Below are positions 20,568-32,117 of a stretch of 64,000 bases of DNA, one piece after another. The position numbers and the translations under genes were made by a program. Source of the stretch: Siphonodentalium dalli. Taxonomy: Eukaryota; Mollusca; Scaphopoda; Gadilida; Siphonodentaliidae. The DNA lies in contig CP136063.1 of the NCBI GenBank assembly GCA_032622095.1, forward strand, positions 272,917,426 to 272,981,425. Reading direction: 5' to 3'. Below the pieces are notes generated by a model, which saw only the letters and a program-made list of their open reading frames with translations, ran no database searches and was not told where the DNA came from. Every line of letters starts with the position of its first letter. Positions within the stretch are counted from its first letter, which is position 1.

Positions 20568-21686
20568 AGTAGTAATACAACCAGTTTATAATTTCTTGTA
20601 AAACAAGAAATGATAGTAAACCCATTTTTCACTGGCTAATTGAGTACATTTTTCACCTATACCAACATGAAAAAAGTGGCAGTAAGAGTGTGTCCATACG
20701 CTGGCAAGTTTGCACGATGTGTTATGCATGCATTATCTCATTGAAACCCATATTTGCCAGAATATGAAAGGAAGCATGCATTTATAATGCATATTTACCA
20801 CAGCTATAACGCCATGATAAGTAAACTTTCGTTAGCCCCACCTGTGTTATTCATTCATTCATTGCGAGATAGTGTCAAAAAATGTCGAAAAGCGGTGGTT
20901 TGTTGCTTAAACACTCCATCACCAGGTACATAACTGACAACGATTCCAATGATATTTAGTATTTTTACTACAGACGTACACTTATACTTACATTCTACAA
21001 CTACTTACTCATGTACATAACTCAAAATTTAAAAATTAATACTTTCTATAACTCGCGGCCTATGATTACGTTCCTAAGTTCTAAACTTGTAAAGCCCAAC
21101 TGTGTACCACGTTCCCATCTTTTACTGAAACTACCAGGTATGGGACAATCATGATACATTAAAGTTTTAACGCCCGACGTATAATTCTTACCTTTATGAT
21201 GGTGCGTGATTCTACAATACTGGTACGCATACGCTTGTCATATGGTATACTTATATTTTCTAAATTTAAAAACACCAAGCATACTTCTATTATGTTCCTG
21301 TTTTTCATTTAGCTGACTACTAAATTGTCCAAGTGGCGCTTCGGAATGTGTACCTATATTTTGAACACCTTGCCCATGTTACCGAAGACAGGTTTACACC
21401 TGTATTCTGCGGAGTTCCCAGTCCCCTGGATCTCTATATATTCACAACATATGGTTGCAAGCTATTTACAAGCAAACGTCGATAGTGTCGATACAGGTAA
21501 AACTACATAGTTTTTACTTTACAGGTAGTTAGTTAGCTGTGATTCAAAATCATTGTATAAGCATTTTTCCATTCTGTTTCTGTGATATTGTTGCTTTCTG
21601 TACCGAAATGCCTGCAAAAGAATAGCTGGCAAATGTGCGAGTGTATGAACGTACCCTAAATTACCTTTCACACAAAACGAAAGGCA

Positions 21687-22085
21687 ACTAGAGGTAAGAT
21701 TCCATGGAATCAAATATACTGCCATGGTATCCCATTCCATGTGTGTATTATTCGTATAGGTGTGTTCCTCTTCATGCGAATGCATATTGGTGCTTTGTGA
21801 TCTGCTGGTGGACTTGCATTGATATTTCTAAATAAGATATATATTCCAAAGGTTTATGTCATTTGGTTCGACCCACCGTGGATGATTAATGGCAGTCTAT
21901 TGCATCATGATCGTGACCAACTGAGCCACCATTCTCCCCAGCCAATTAGTTCATTTTTAATCGGTATGGATACATTTTAGAGCAAAGTATAACCTCTCAC
22001 CAGGACGCCCATATCATATTCAATGGTCACGAAATTTGGCGTGTGTGATTATATCGTAATCGACATGTAGATCAAAAGGATGTAA
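21687..22085 (+). repeat. dispersed repeat R2, copy 1
   Basis: ~400 bp matching 38370-38765 in the same orientation: ACTAGAGGT, GATTCCATGGAATCA, CTTCATGCGAATGCATATTG, GACCAACTGAG and CGAAATTTGG. It starts with a palindrome followed by an ATAC(T/TTCC)CCATGG box, as at other ACTAGAGG loci. Confidence 0.75.
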
Positions 22086-22109
22086 AGCATATGAATGTAC
22101 TAGGGGTGC

Positions 22110-22358
22110 CACGATTAATCGTATAAGCCGATAATCGATTACCATTTCCGTCGTCGATTAATCTCCGTTATTTATTTTGGACGTCGGAATACCGTGTTTG
22201 TCTTACACAGTTTCATCTACAACCGAAGGTTTAACAACCTTTGATCGTGCATCAGATATATTCTGACAACATGAGTATACTTAGATGTTGCAAGTATAGG
22301 CTATCACTTATCGTGTGGTGACTGCTGAATGAAACTCACAATTACTATCATAATTATT
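22110..22358. other. possible isolated hAT terminus and flank
   Basis: TAGGGGTGCCACGATTAATC near 22109 resembles the tips of some hAT elements, but I found no inverted partner. The rest is unassigned. Confidence 0.25.
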
Positions 22359-23187
22359 ACGTGCGCTCGCGCAACAGTATGGCGATCAGACAGATTCGTA
22401 GGTTGGTGTCACACTCCGTGACGTCAGCAAAAACGACGTAAAACCTCGTGGCGTTCTGACATTTTTACTGTGCCGCGTTTTTGCTATGTTTATTTTATGT
22501 GTTGTTTTCGATTATTTGTTTGTCGTCGATATCGCCATTTGTCAGGATTCCCTGTTTCTATATTTAAAACTGGCATGCTCGTAGTGAGCCTCGAATTCGA
22601 TTTTTTCTCCCAGGTCAAAATTCGTCAGAGTTATGACAAAAATAGATCGACCTACATTTTCTCCATCATAAATCTACATCAAAGAGTCTATAGACTCCTT
22701 CGGGACCTACATAGACTCCTTCATTTGGGTATTTTCACTTATAATTGGGAAGTTTTATAATTTTTACGTGCGCTCGCGCAACAGTATGGCGATCAGACAG
22801 ATTCGTAGGTTGGTGTCACCATACTCCGTTTCACTCCATGACGTCAGCAAAAACGACGTAAAACGTCGTGGCGTTCTGACATTTTTACTGTGCCGCGTTT
22901 TTGCTATGTTTATTTTATGTTTTGTTTTCGATTATTTGTTTGTCGCCGATATCGCCATTTGTCGGGATTCCCTGTTTCTATATTTAAAACTGGCATGCTC
23001 GTAGTGAGCCTCGATTTCGATTTTTTCTTCCAGGTCAAAATACGTCAGAGTTATGACAAAAATAGATCGACCTACAGTTTATCCATCAGAACTCTACATC
23101 AAAGAGTCTATAGACTCCTTCGGGACCTACATAGACTCCTTCATTTGGGTATTTTTACTTATAATTGGGAAGTTTTATCATTTTTAG
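22359..23187 (+). repeat. two tandem ~410-bp copies
   Basis: ACGTGCGCTCGCGCAACAG starts both copies (22359 and 22767), which then agree at most positions to GGGAAGTTTTAT. The second has ~15 extra bases near 22818. Each holds TGACGTCA (a CRE-type palindrome) and GACCTACATAGACTCCTTC. Open frames (22470-22760, 22890-23318) are shared simply because the copies are recent. No domain is recognised. Confidence 0.8.
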
Positions 23188-23448
23188 TTCGTGCGAAGAC
23201 CTCTTTTTATCGTGCGGGAGAAGAGAGACATTCAAAATGCGATTTCGTAATTCGACGCAATAGGCTGAATAGCCTAACATTCAGCCAAGTTCCGGGTCAA
23301 ATACGACGAATGACGTAACACAACACAAACACCGTTTGAAGAGTTTATTATTACATAAAATGATCGCTATTGGTTAATTATTGATTAATTATTGATTTTT
23401 ATTGTTGCATATTGGCTGCTATCAATATTTACACAAATGGTATTAATT
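23188..23448. other. unassigned
   Basis: AT-rich; includes the short inverted pair AGGCTGAATAGCCT / TTCAGCC near 23260 and no gene. Confidence 0.3.
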
Positions 23449-23611
23449 ATACTTACATGTTTTAACATGTAAGTATATTGTAATTCTTCTGGCTTTTATT
23501 ATACTTCCATGTTTTAACATGGAAGTATATTGTAATTCTTCTGGCTTTTATTTATTTATTATACTAACATGTTTTAACATGTAAGTATATTGTAATTCTT
23601 CTGGCTTTTAT
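23449..23611 (+). repeat. three tandem hairpins (ATACTTMCATG..CATGKAAGTAT)
   Basis: Each unit has a perfect or near-perfect hairpin, TACTTACATG or TACTTCCATG, then TTTTAA, then its complement, followed by TATTGTAATTCTTCTGGC. Units are ~52-60 bp apart. Stem changes are compensated in units 1 and 2 (TTACATG/CATGTAA and TTCCATG/CATGGAA); unit 3 has an unmatched change. Confidence 0.8.
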
Positions 23612-23639
23612 TATTATTTTTTTTTTATTTTTTCTTATT

Positions 23640-24880
23640 ATTCCAATAACATGCCTTAATCTCTGGAACGGCTGAGCCGATTCACCCAATTTTTTCGGTT
23701 TCAGTATATAACTTTGGAAGTTCTAGTAAAATGGCCTATTCAGAATTTCGTCCGACCTTGACCTTCGGAGTTATCGCCATTTTGTTCATTTTTGGAGGTT
23801 TTTTGCGACACAAAAGTCACTTGCGAAATCGATGTTTGAATTCTTATATCGTCGAAACGGCTTGACCGATTGATTTGCAATTTGGTACATGCATAGCCAT
23901 TGAGTATACGAAGTCGATGTACAAATAGAGAATTTCGTCTGACATTGACCTTTGGAAACAACGCTCTTTATCGGTTTTAGTGTTGTTTTCCTATCTCCTC
24001 CGAAACGGCTTGAGATATCGGATTCGGACTTTTTTCATGATTTGCGCATGTATGTGTGTTATGAACCGCCGAAAAATGATAGGGTTCGCACTTCCGGTTT
24101 AAAAGTTCGCTATGGGTCGAAGGTTAAAAGAACGTTCTTTATAAGGAATCCAGAATGGCTCGAGCTATTGAGTTGGGACATTTTGTATCATGTGCAGCAA
24201 ACTCTGCGCTCTATAACGATATATATAGTTAATGGATTGCACTTCCAGTTTGGGAGAACGGGCGTGTGGGTATGTATCTCAAAACTATTTTGGCGCAGAT
24301 TTTGATGGACGTCATCAGTAGTTGCCACTGATTACTATGCAACTCGAATTTTAAAAATCGGACATAAACTGCGAGAGTTATGGTTGTTTAAAAACCGGGT
24401 TTGTATGGGGTTTTCGTGCCCTTAAAATGTCTTGAAATATTTCAAAATCGATGTTTTATTACATTTGTCGTCGAAACGGCTTGGCCAATTGATTTGAAAT
24501 TCCGTACCTCAGTGGGCATTGAACATATGCAGTCGATGCACTAATAGGGAATTTCGTTTGACCTTGACCTTTGGAAACAACGCTCTTTATCTGTTTTATT
24601 GTTGTAAACGTATCTCCTCCGGGACGGCTTGAGATATCGAGTTCGGACTTGCATTATTAGTTTCCTCTTATCATGTGATACAAACACGCGAAAAACGGTA
24701 TGGATAGCTCTTCCGGTTCGAAAGTTCGGTATTGGTCGAAGAATCGGTTAACGCTCTTTGAAAAACGTTTTTCTCCTGAATTTGACCAAATTCATAGGGC
24801 GGCATCGCTAGTCCGAACTGAAGACAACGCCTTTAAAAATTAGCGCAATCGACCAAAAACTGACGTCACAGCACCCGATT
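23640..24880 (+). repeat. repeated ~620-bp modules
   Basis: GTCGAAACGGCTTGACCGAT (23848) recurs as GTCGAAACGGCTTGGCCAAT (~24470). CTTTGGAAACAACGCTCTTT and TATCTCCTCCG..ACGGCTTGAGATATCG also recur. A TTGACCTTGACCTT box with a TGACCTTGA site occurs near 24558. The modules follow the hairpin cluster and look like the body of the same non-coding element class. Confidence 0.65.
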
Positions 24881-24995
24881 CAAATTTTGACTTTTGGGTA
24901 TCCTGCAAGGTGAAAGCCTTGCCCTGATTTCTTTGAAAAAGGCGAATATATCCAAAACGACTCTACTGATCATGGCCATTTTATTGTCGGGTGCC

Positions 24996-25155
24996 GACCA
25001 GCATTGGGTTCTGCTGTGTCAGACAGTAGATAGAAAAGGATTTCATGTATTCACACTATGGTACTACCTATATACGACCAGCATTGGGTTCTGCTGTGTC
25101 AGACAGTAGATAGAAAAGGATTTCATTTATTCACACTATGGTACTACCTATATAC
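24996..25155 (+). repeat. 80-bp unit, two copies
   Basis: CGACCAGCATTGGGTTCTGC through GGTACTACCTATATA is present twice with one substitution (CATGTATT / CATTTATT). Confidence 0.9.
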
Positions 25156-25400
25156 GAGCGACTGCGTCGCATAAGATACTATGTGTGGCGGGGGTGGTGG
25201 GGGTAGCGGGGTGGCGGGGTGGCGGGGTGGCGGGGTTGGCGGGGGTGGCGGGTGGTACATATATACGAGCGCCTGCGGCGCATAAGATACTATAGGTGGC
25301 GAGATGGGGTGATGGGTGGGTACTACCTATATACGAGCGCCTGCGGCGCATAAGCTACTATGGGTGGCGGGATGGGATAGTGGTTGAGTACTACCTATTT
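25156..25400 (+). repeat. TATACGAGCG minisatellite with G-rich tract
   Basis: Three units begin TATATACGAGCGCCTGCGGC or a variant and include GCATAAGATACTAT. The first is expanded by GTGGCGGG repeats at 25183-25255, giving many closely spaced G3-G5 runs on the + strand, a good candidate G-quadruplex. Confidence 0.8.
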
Positions 25401-25599
25401 ATAATACATTTTACTGATTTCACTTCCGTTTTGTGAGTACGGGCGTGTTGGTATGTATCTAAAATTGTTTTGGTGCAGATTTTGATGGAATTTGGTGGAT
25501 ATAATCTGTGGTTGCCGAGTATTACTATGAGCTAGCTACAGAGCTACAGTTACCGATATGTGTCTTCTGAAAACTGACGATTTATTACGTATGATATTT

Positions 25600-25890
25600 G
25601 CCTATTTATGGGCGGTAACTCCTCGGGGAAAGCGCGGACACAAGTTTTGATGCCCGTGGGCAGTAGGGCATATCGAGGTGTGCATACGGTCCAATTTTCG
25701 ATGCTCTGCTCCTTATAATTTCCGAGATAATAAAATCACATTTTTTTATATAAAGGGAGATAACTCCGTGGGATAAACGCGGACAATATTCGTTATGAGC
25801 CAAAGGCATAAAACCCATTTACCCCAATATACTTACCAATCTTGAGTTTTCTAATCCTAATACTTTCAGATATTAGGGCGTTGAAAAATA
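25600..25890 (+). repeat. GGGCGGTAACTCC module, copy 1
   Basis: Shares CACAAGTTTTGATGCCCGTG and ATATAAAGGGAGATAACTCC with 27038-27340, mostly identical for ~200 bp then diverging. Ends in AGTATAATAATAATG. Confidence 0.8.
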
Positions 25891-27037
25891 CTGTAGTATA
25901 ATAATAATGAAAAATAATAGAAAAAGGGCAATAACTCTGTTAAAAGCTATTGGACCAACATGCGGATACCTTTATTTTTAGTAGACCTTGAATGCCTACA
26001 ATCGCTAGAGATTTCACGTTCCTACTGTCATTAGTTTCTGAGTATTTCCAAATAAACCGAAAACGGCACAAGTACAAAAACAATATACTTCCTTGGTTAC
26101 ACCATGGAAGTATAATAATAGGGAAAATCATGAGTGGAAAGAATCGCAGTTTAGGGACGGAAAATATGAAGTATGGTGAGTATATGTTGTCCTAACATGT
26201 GTAGGTTTGTCTCAAGTGTTTGGACGTGACCCCACCCTGCCTCGAAATTGGGTGACGGGATTGGGAAAACATTAACCCTGGCACAAAATGCGAAGTTTGA
26301 GGGCCCGTAACTCAGTCAGTTTCCAACGGATTTTAAAATTGTTTTCAGTTTTGCGATCTGCGGCTGACATAGATTGCATACTACAAATATCATCTGATTC
26401 GGACCCGAATAACACTTTTGTTATTGGAAAGCATATGGGCCCAAATTCAACATTGGATGGCCAAAATCTCCGCCATTTTGACACGAATTTACGATCTGTT
26501 TTCAGCTTCGTGATCAACGTATATGGTAGATGTTACATTCCAAGTTTCATCTGATTCGGAGAAGAATAAAAAGATGGTACCACGGACCACCCCTCCCCTG
26601 ACCCACAATAATGAACCGACACTGGCAAAATTTGGCCCACCGCGTGCTCTCTTCGTCCGCACACGTTGGCGATCAGATGTCATCCTATGTTCGATATCTT
26701 CGGAGGAGATGTGTACACAAGCACATGGGCCCAAATTGCAAAATTTGAGGGCCCGTAACTCTTGCATTTCTTCTCGGATTTCAAAAATCCTTTCCGGTAT
26801 GGGTTTGTTTTCGCTCGGGAAATACATAAACTTAAATAGATGAATGTCAATGAAAATTTATTTTGCGAAAATTTTGCCCCCCCCCCCCCCCACCCCAGTG
26901 TCAAAATATATGTCCGTCCCTGTCAAATTTTCCTTCTCTGACTAAACTGACAACTGTCAACACGACTATGAAAACCACATGCAGTTATCTGGAATGATAC
27001 AAGAGGACAACAGAGTACAATCAAATAGAGGTTTGCC
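25891..27037 (+). repeat. hairpin-bounded non-coding modules
   Basis: A hairpin TATACTTCC..GGAAGTATA lies at 26086-26115. Further on are GGGCCCGTAACTC modules (26310, 26750) and a C-run at 26877-26892. Overlapping frames on both strands give repeats of the GGCCCGTAACTC type and no domain. Confidence 0.5.
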
Positions 27038-27340
27038 AACTATGGGCGGTAACTCCTCAGGGAAAGCGCGGACACAAGTTTTGATGCCCGTGGGCAGTAG
27101 GGCATATCGAGGTGGGCATACGGTCCAATTTTCGATGCTCTGCTCCTTATAATTTCCGAGATAATACAATGACATTTTTTTATATAAAGGGAGATAACTC
27201 CTCGGGGAAAACGCGGACAATATTCTTGATGCGACGATGGCATAGAATTCTTTGACCCCAAGATACGTGCCAAGTTTTAATGTGCTACTCCTGGTACTTT
27301 TCGAGTAATAAGGGTTGCAAAAGTGTCCAGTATAATAATA
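27038..27340 (+). repeat. GGGCGGTAACTCC module, copy 2
   Basis: Near copy of 25600-25890. It ends AGTATAATAATAATAATAAC and is followed at once by an ACTAG start. Confidence 0.8.
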
Positions 27341-27349
27341 ATAATAACT

Positions 27350-27565
27350 AGAAATTTTAAACTTCCAATTGGAAGTTTGATACTTCCATATAATTATCAT
27401 ATATATTCCAATCCAAACCCCTCCTCAATCATTATCCTTCCCATAACCCAAACCTTAACCATAACCATACCTATTGTCAATCCGTACCATGTTTCAAGGC
27501 TAAATGTTTTCTACAAGCATAACCTTGCTCTAGCCGTAACCATAACTACCATAATTCTAACTCTA
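27350..27565 (+). repeat. ACTAG..ATACTTCCAT terminus plus degenerate C-rich (CCATAACC) tract
   Basis: A palindrome AACTTCCAATTGGAAGTT is followed by ATACTTCCATATAA, then ~170 bp dominated by CCCATAACCC, CTTAACCATAACC and AACCATAACTACC. The same succession is seen at 33362-33820. It resembles degenerate telomere-type repeat, on one strand only. Confidence 0.6.
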
Positions 27566-27779
27566 TATATAACTTTAAAAATTCATGGAATATCAATAGT
27601 GGCTCACCTTTTCGATTGTAATTTTGTTTATAACGATTGTTCCGTTCCACAACTATTGAAGTATTTATTTAGTTACCACCATGTATTCATCAGACCTTAT
27701 ATTATGTTACATAAACATCATAAACACATTATTTCGCAAAAATAAAAAAAAACACGAATGAGGCTACTTTTGAAAAAAA
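27566..27779. other. unassigned AT-rich stretch
   Basis: No motif recognised. Confidence 0.3.
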
Positions 27780-28665
27780 TAATACACACAATTGTGTGTG
27801 TCCCTCTCACCTCTAGACACCACTGAGTCGAATGACCCAATTGTGACATTCTTAAACCGCACAATTACATTCCTGATATTATGCAGATGATTATTTATAA
27901 GTTTTGTGCTAATCGGCGTCTAAACAAATTATCAAATTTGGTTTCGACCCCTCCCCACAATCTCTCACCAATATGATGTCTTTAAAGCACACGATTAGAT
28001 TTATCATATCATGGATAAGAACGTGTATCAATTTGGTAGAAACTGGGGTTGAAAATATTGTGTATCAATGTTGGTGCCCCTCTCCCTTTCAGTGCACACT
28101 GTCGCAAATGAGGCAACTTTTGAAACAAAATTAAGCCACACAATTAGACTCCTCATACTATGGGGATGAGTTTGTATAAATGTGGTGGCAATCTACGACC
28201 ATTCTTCTCAAATTTGGTGCCCACCCCCAATTTCTCATCCAAACGACACTAAGTTAGGCTCTTCTAATCGCACAACTAGATTTCACGAAGAAGAATATAC
28301 ATGTATATCAATTTGGTGGAAATCGGCGCTAAAATTAGTTTATCATTGTTGGTGCCCCTTCCCCTTTCGTGCATCCCTGACTCGACGATGACACTTTTGA
28401 CATATTTAAACCACACCATTAGATTCTTCATATTATGGAGTTGATTATATGTAAGTTTCGTGGTAATCGGCGACAAAAAATCTGCCCCTCCATATTTCCT
28501 GCCCCTGACAGCAACGGCGTCACTTTAGAAAATTCTAGCCCCCACCATTATATTTCTCGTAAAAAGATACCCCTAGTAGACCCCTACTAGATGGTCCCCT
28601 GTTATTTTTTTTATAAAAGACAGACAGACAGACAGGCAGACAGACAGACATTCGTAAATATAGAT
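27780..28665 (-). repeat. R3 module array, copy 1 (minus)
   Basis: On the minus strand it reads CGAATGTCTGTCTGTCTG, GGGGTCTACTAGGGGTAT, then ~110-120 bp modules with GCCGATTACCACCAAACTTA or variants, ATCATCNNCATAATATGA and a GAGTCAGGGATGCACG phrase. The family is larger and in + orientation at 41640-43560. It is non-coding. Confidence 0.75.
28619..28650 (+). repeat. (CAGA)n microsatellite
   Basis: About eight CAGA units with one CAGG change, forming the end of the R3 copy. Confidence 0.9.
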
Positions 28666-29905
28666 AGATGTACAAATGTTATTAAATAATTCATGAATTT
28701 CAATTTAAATCACATGACCTCAGTTGTACCTGTCCGATGACATTCCACGTGACAATCTACCATGTGTACCAATTTTCGTTTGTCACGATTGGCGACCGGT
28801 TGGTCGCCAATAGCAGGTCAGACCGACAAACAAATGAACACACCCAATTGGTTTTATTAGTATAAATACACACATGTGTACAATATATATATATATTTAA
28901 TTGGCAACGGAAATAAATAACATGCGCGGGTTCACTACACACGCATGTGTCTATCTCTTGTACCTATATTCCAACTAAAAGACTTGAGATGTTAAAAAGT
29001 ATATCTGCAATTGAATGTTATATTCTCGTGAAATATACGGATAGTTATAGTCTGTCCAACACTGAAGTGCGAAGTTTTGATTTAATGCCGATCTGTAATT
29101 TGCCAAGTGTTGGTTTATCAGTTTGTCGGGTCAGTGATTTCAACGGCCAGTAATATCAGTGACGGTTATTTCTACGTGCAGCGGATATATTTATCTATGA
29201 AATAATTATGCGCGAATGGCAATCACTCACACAATTAGTAACATACTAAAAACGAGCCCAAATCACCAGAATGAGACAAAGACGAATATGTTTTATTTGA
29301 AGGACTATCATGCTCAGGAACGTTCTAGAAAGATCACTGAAATGTCTATTATATGTGTATCAGGAATCAAGCATTAAATATAATTCAGAAACGTATTAAT
29401 ATAGCATAAACAGGTAATGCTGTCAAAACACGTTATGTCATTACAAACGTTTATACCGATTGTAATCACTGTCCAAGATCGCGAATCTTTCCACAGCTTG
29501 AATGAATTTTGTATACATTTTGGGTATAAAGTGACTTAGTCGGATAGGTGCGTAACACAGTGTGCCATTAGAAGTAGGCCAGCCATGCAGCCAATTCTAA
29601 TTTAAAGAGCGCGGATTTGGGATAACTGCATTGTGTGAGAACGTAACATGATTCGCGTACATCTATATGCATTTCAGTATGTTCCTTTCCCGAGTAATGG
29701 TACCTTTTCTGTGCACATAAATAGCACCAAACTGAACATATGCCTTCTCACCAGCAAAATTATAAATAGCCGATGTTGTTTGAAACGGTAGTATACCATA
29801 TACAAATATAGCATGTCGAGCTTGTAAAATAGACGGATATTCTTGGGAATATACGGACATGAATGCGCGTATTTTACCATTTAATATGTTATTGCAAGTC
29901 TTCTC
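28666..29905. other. no gene recognised
   Basis: Low-copy AT-rich sequence with a short inverted pair GATTGGCGACCGGTTGGTCGCCAATAG split around 28795. Minus frames at 29663-30004 have no recognisable domain. Confidence 0.3.
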
Positions 29906-30873
29906 AGATACTTTTCGAATATCTCTGGCCTCCATCGAAATAATGCGGCAAGTGGGTAATCGTTTAGAAGTACTAGAAATTCCCCATCGAATGACACCAA
30001 ACACGTGGCGATCGGTTGAAGGAATTTAAATTCATAGTGCATTTTCTGTAAACTTGAACAAAAGGAACGGGCCACAATTTCTACATTTTTCAACCGATTC
30101 ATAAAATTCACTCATAATGACACTCAGTACATTTTATAGATACTTCACAACCATTTTGGTTCAAATCGGAGACAAAAATAAATTGACAAATTGTACCCCT
30201 CCCCTAGCCCGGAAAAATTTGAGCGGACCTTTGTCAAAATTTCCTGGTTTCGTCTTCTGTCTATGTTTAAGACGCTCACATAGACCAAATCCAGTTGTTG
30301 CGCTTCGTCTAGGAGAAGATCCGGGCACAAGCACTTTCTACACATGGACTTTATTAGTACATTTTTCGATGTGTTATAACTTGGTCATTTCTCAACCGAT
30401 TAACAAAATTCTTTCACGAGTAGCATCAGTACGTCGTATAGATATCCGACAGTAAAAATGGTTGGAATCGGTGACAAGAAAAAAATTGACAAATTTTGCA
30501 CCCCTCCCCAGGTCAACAAATTGTTTTCGGACCTTTGTGAAAATTTCCCCGATTCTTACCCTTTCGTTAGTTAACACGATTACGAGAACCGAATTCTGCT
30601 GTTTGGCTTCGTATAAAAAAAGATCTGGGCACAAACTTTTTCCAATTTTTTGTTTAAGGGCCATAACTCTGGAAATCAAGTTGGGAGACAAACCTAAATG
30701 TTTCGATTCCATGTAACTTGGCAAGGTGCATATACCTACGAAATTGCAATGTTCTACCTTTTAAACTGTCTGAGATATAAGAGTTACAAAATATATTAAG
30801 AATAATAAATAATGAAAAATAAAAATAAAAACATGAATAACAAATATACATCCATATTAAAATATGGAAGTAT
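29906..30873 (+). repeat. 1,244-bp tandem unit 1 (5'-truncated)
   Basis: It starts in mid-unit at ATACTTTTCGAATATCTCTG, then matches units 2 and 3 almost base for base to the terminal hairpin. Two internal ~305-bp submodules begin TTTCAACCGATTCATAAAA and CTCAACCGATTAACAAAA. Confidence 0.85.
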
Positions 30874-32117
30874 AATAAGGGAATCGCGCGGAATTAATTG
30901 GAATGTCGATAGTATGGTTTATTGACATTTCTGTGTTCAGTTGGGACGTTCTGGTGTGACCCCCACCCATGCATCGAAATTTGGTGACGCGGATAGAAAA
31001 GTCGCCATATATCTGCCAATTTTCGAGATATCGAGCTAATGTTTGCGTCAGTGTGTTCGTACTTGATGCTCCTTTAAAAGTTAGCAGGGTTCTGGTAAGG
31101 TATTGTGGCGACATTCTACTATGTAGGCCAATATGTATGTTGTTCAGTATATACTTTTCGAATATCTCTGGCCTCCATCGAAATAATGCGGCAAGTGGGT
31201 AATCGTTTAGAAGTACTAGAAATTCCCCATCGAATGACACCAAACACGTGGCGATCGGTTGAAGGAATTTAAATTCATAGTGCATTTTCTGTAAACTTGA
31301 ACAAAAGGAACGGGCCACAATTTCTACATTTTTCAACCGATTCATAAAATTCACTCATAATGACAATCAGTACATTTTATAGATACTTCACAACCATTTT
31401 GGTTCAAATCGGAGACAAAACAAAATTGACAAATTTTACCCCTCCCCTAGCCCGGAAAAATTTGAGCGGACCTTTGTCAAAATTTCCTGGTTTCGTCTTC
31501 TGTCTATGTTTAAGACGCTCACATAGACCAAATCCAGTTCTTGCGCTTCGTCTAGGAGAAGATCCGGGCACAAGCACTTTCTACACATGGACTTTATTAG
31601 TACATTTTTCGATGTGTTATAACTTGGTCATTTCTCAACCGATTTCCAAAATTCTTTCACGAGTAGCATCAGTACGTCGTATTTATATCCGACAGTAAAA
31701 ATGGTTGGAATCGGTGACAAGAAAAAATTTGACAAATTTTGCACCCCTCCCCAGGTCAACAAATTGTTTTCGGACCTTTGTGAAAATTTCCCCGATTCTT
31801 ACCCTTTCGTTAGTTAACACGATTACGAGAACCGAATTCAGCTGTTTGGCTTCGTATAAAAAAAGATCTGGGCACAAACTTTTTCCAATTTTTTTGTTTA
31901 AGGGCCATAACTCTGGAAATCAAGTTGGGAGACAAACCTAAATGTTTCGATTCCATGTAACTTGGCAAGGTGCATATACCTACGAAATTGCAATGTTCTA
32001 CCTTTTAAACTGTCTGAGATATAAGAGTTACAAAATATATTAAGAATAATAAATAATGAAAAATAAAAATAAAAATATGAATAACAAATATACATCCATA
32101 TTAAAATATGGAAGTAT
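30874..32117 (+). repeat. 1,244-bp tandem unit 2
   Basis: Begins AATAAGGGAATCGCGCGG and ends TACATCCATATTAAAATATGGAAGTATA-type hairpin (split here at the loop). The same minus-strand frame of 165 codons in units 2 and 3 is explained by their very high identity. It contains no known domain. Confidence 0.85.

Larger units (their letters stand above)
19646..21686. other. no gene recognised; low-copy AT-rich sequence
   Basis: Contains a G15 run and a 43-bp duplication (listed separately). A stretch near 19803 beginning TGTTGGACAAGCCACT with CATATATACTTG downstream has an LTR-like look but no partner. I see no coding signal. Confidence 0.3.

Noticed and set aside
22470-23318. Similar Cys/Phe-rich frames in tandem
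   Set aside because: They come from a recent DNA duplication; composition is that of AT-rich chance frames and one copy is interrupted in the alternative phase.
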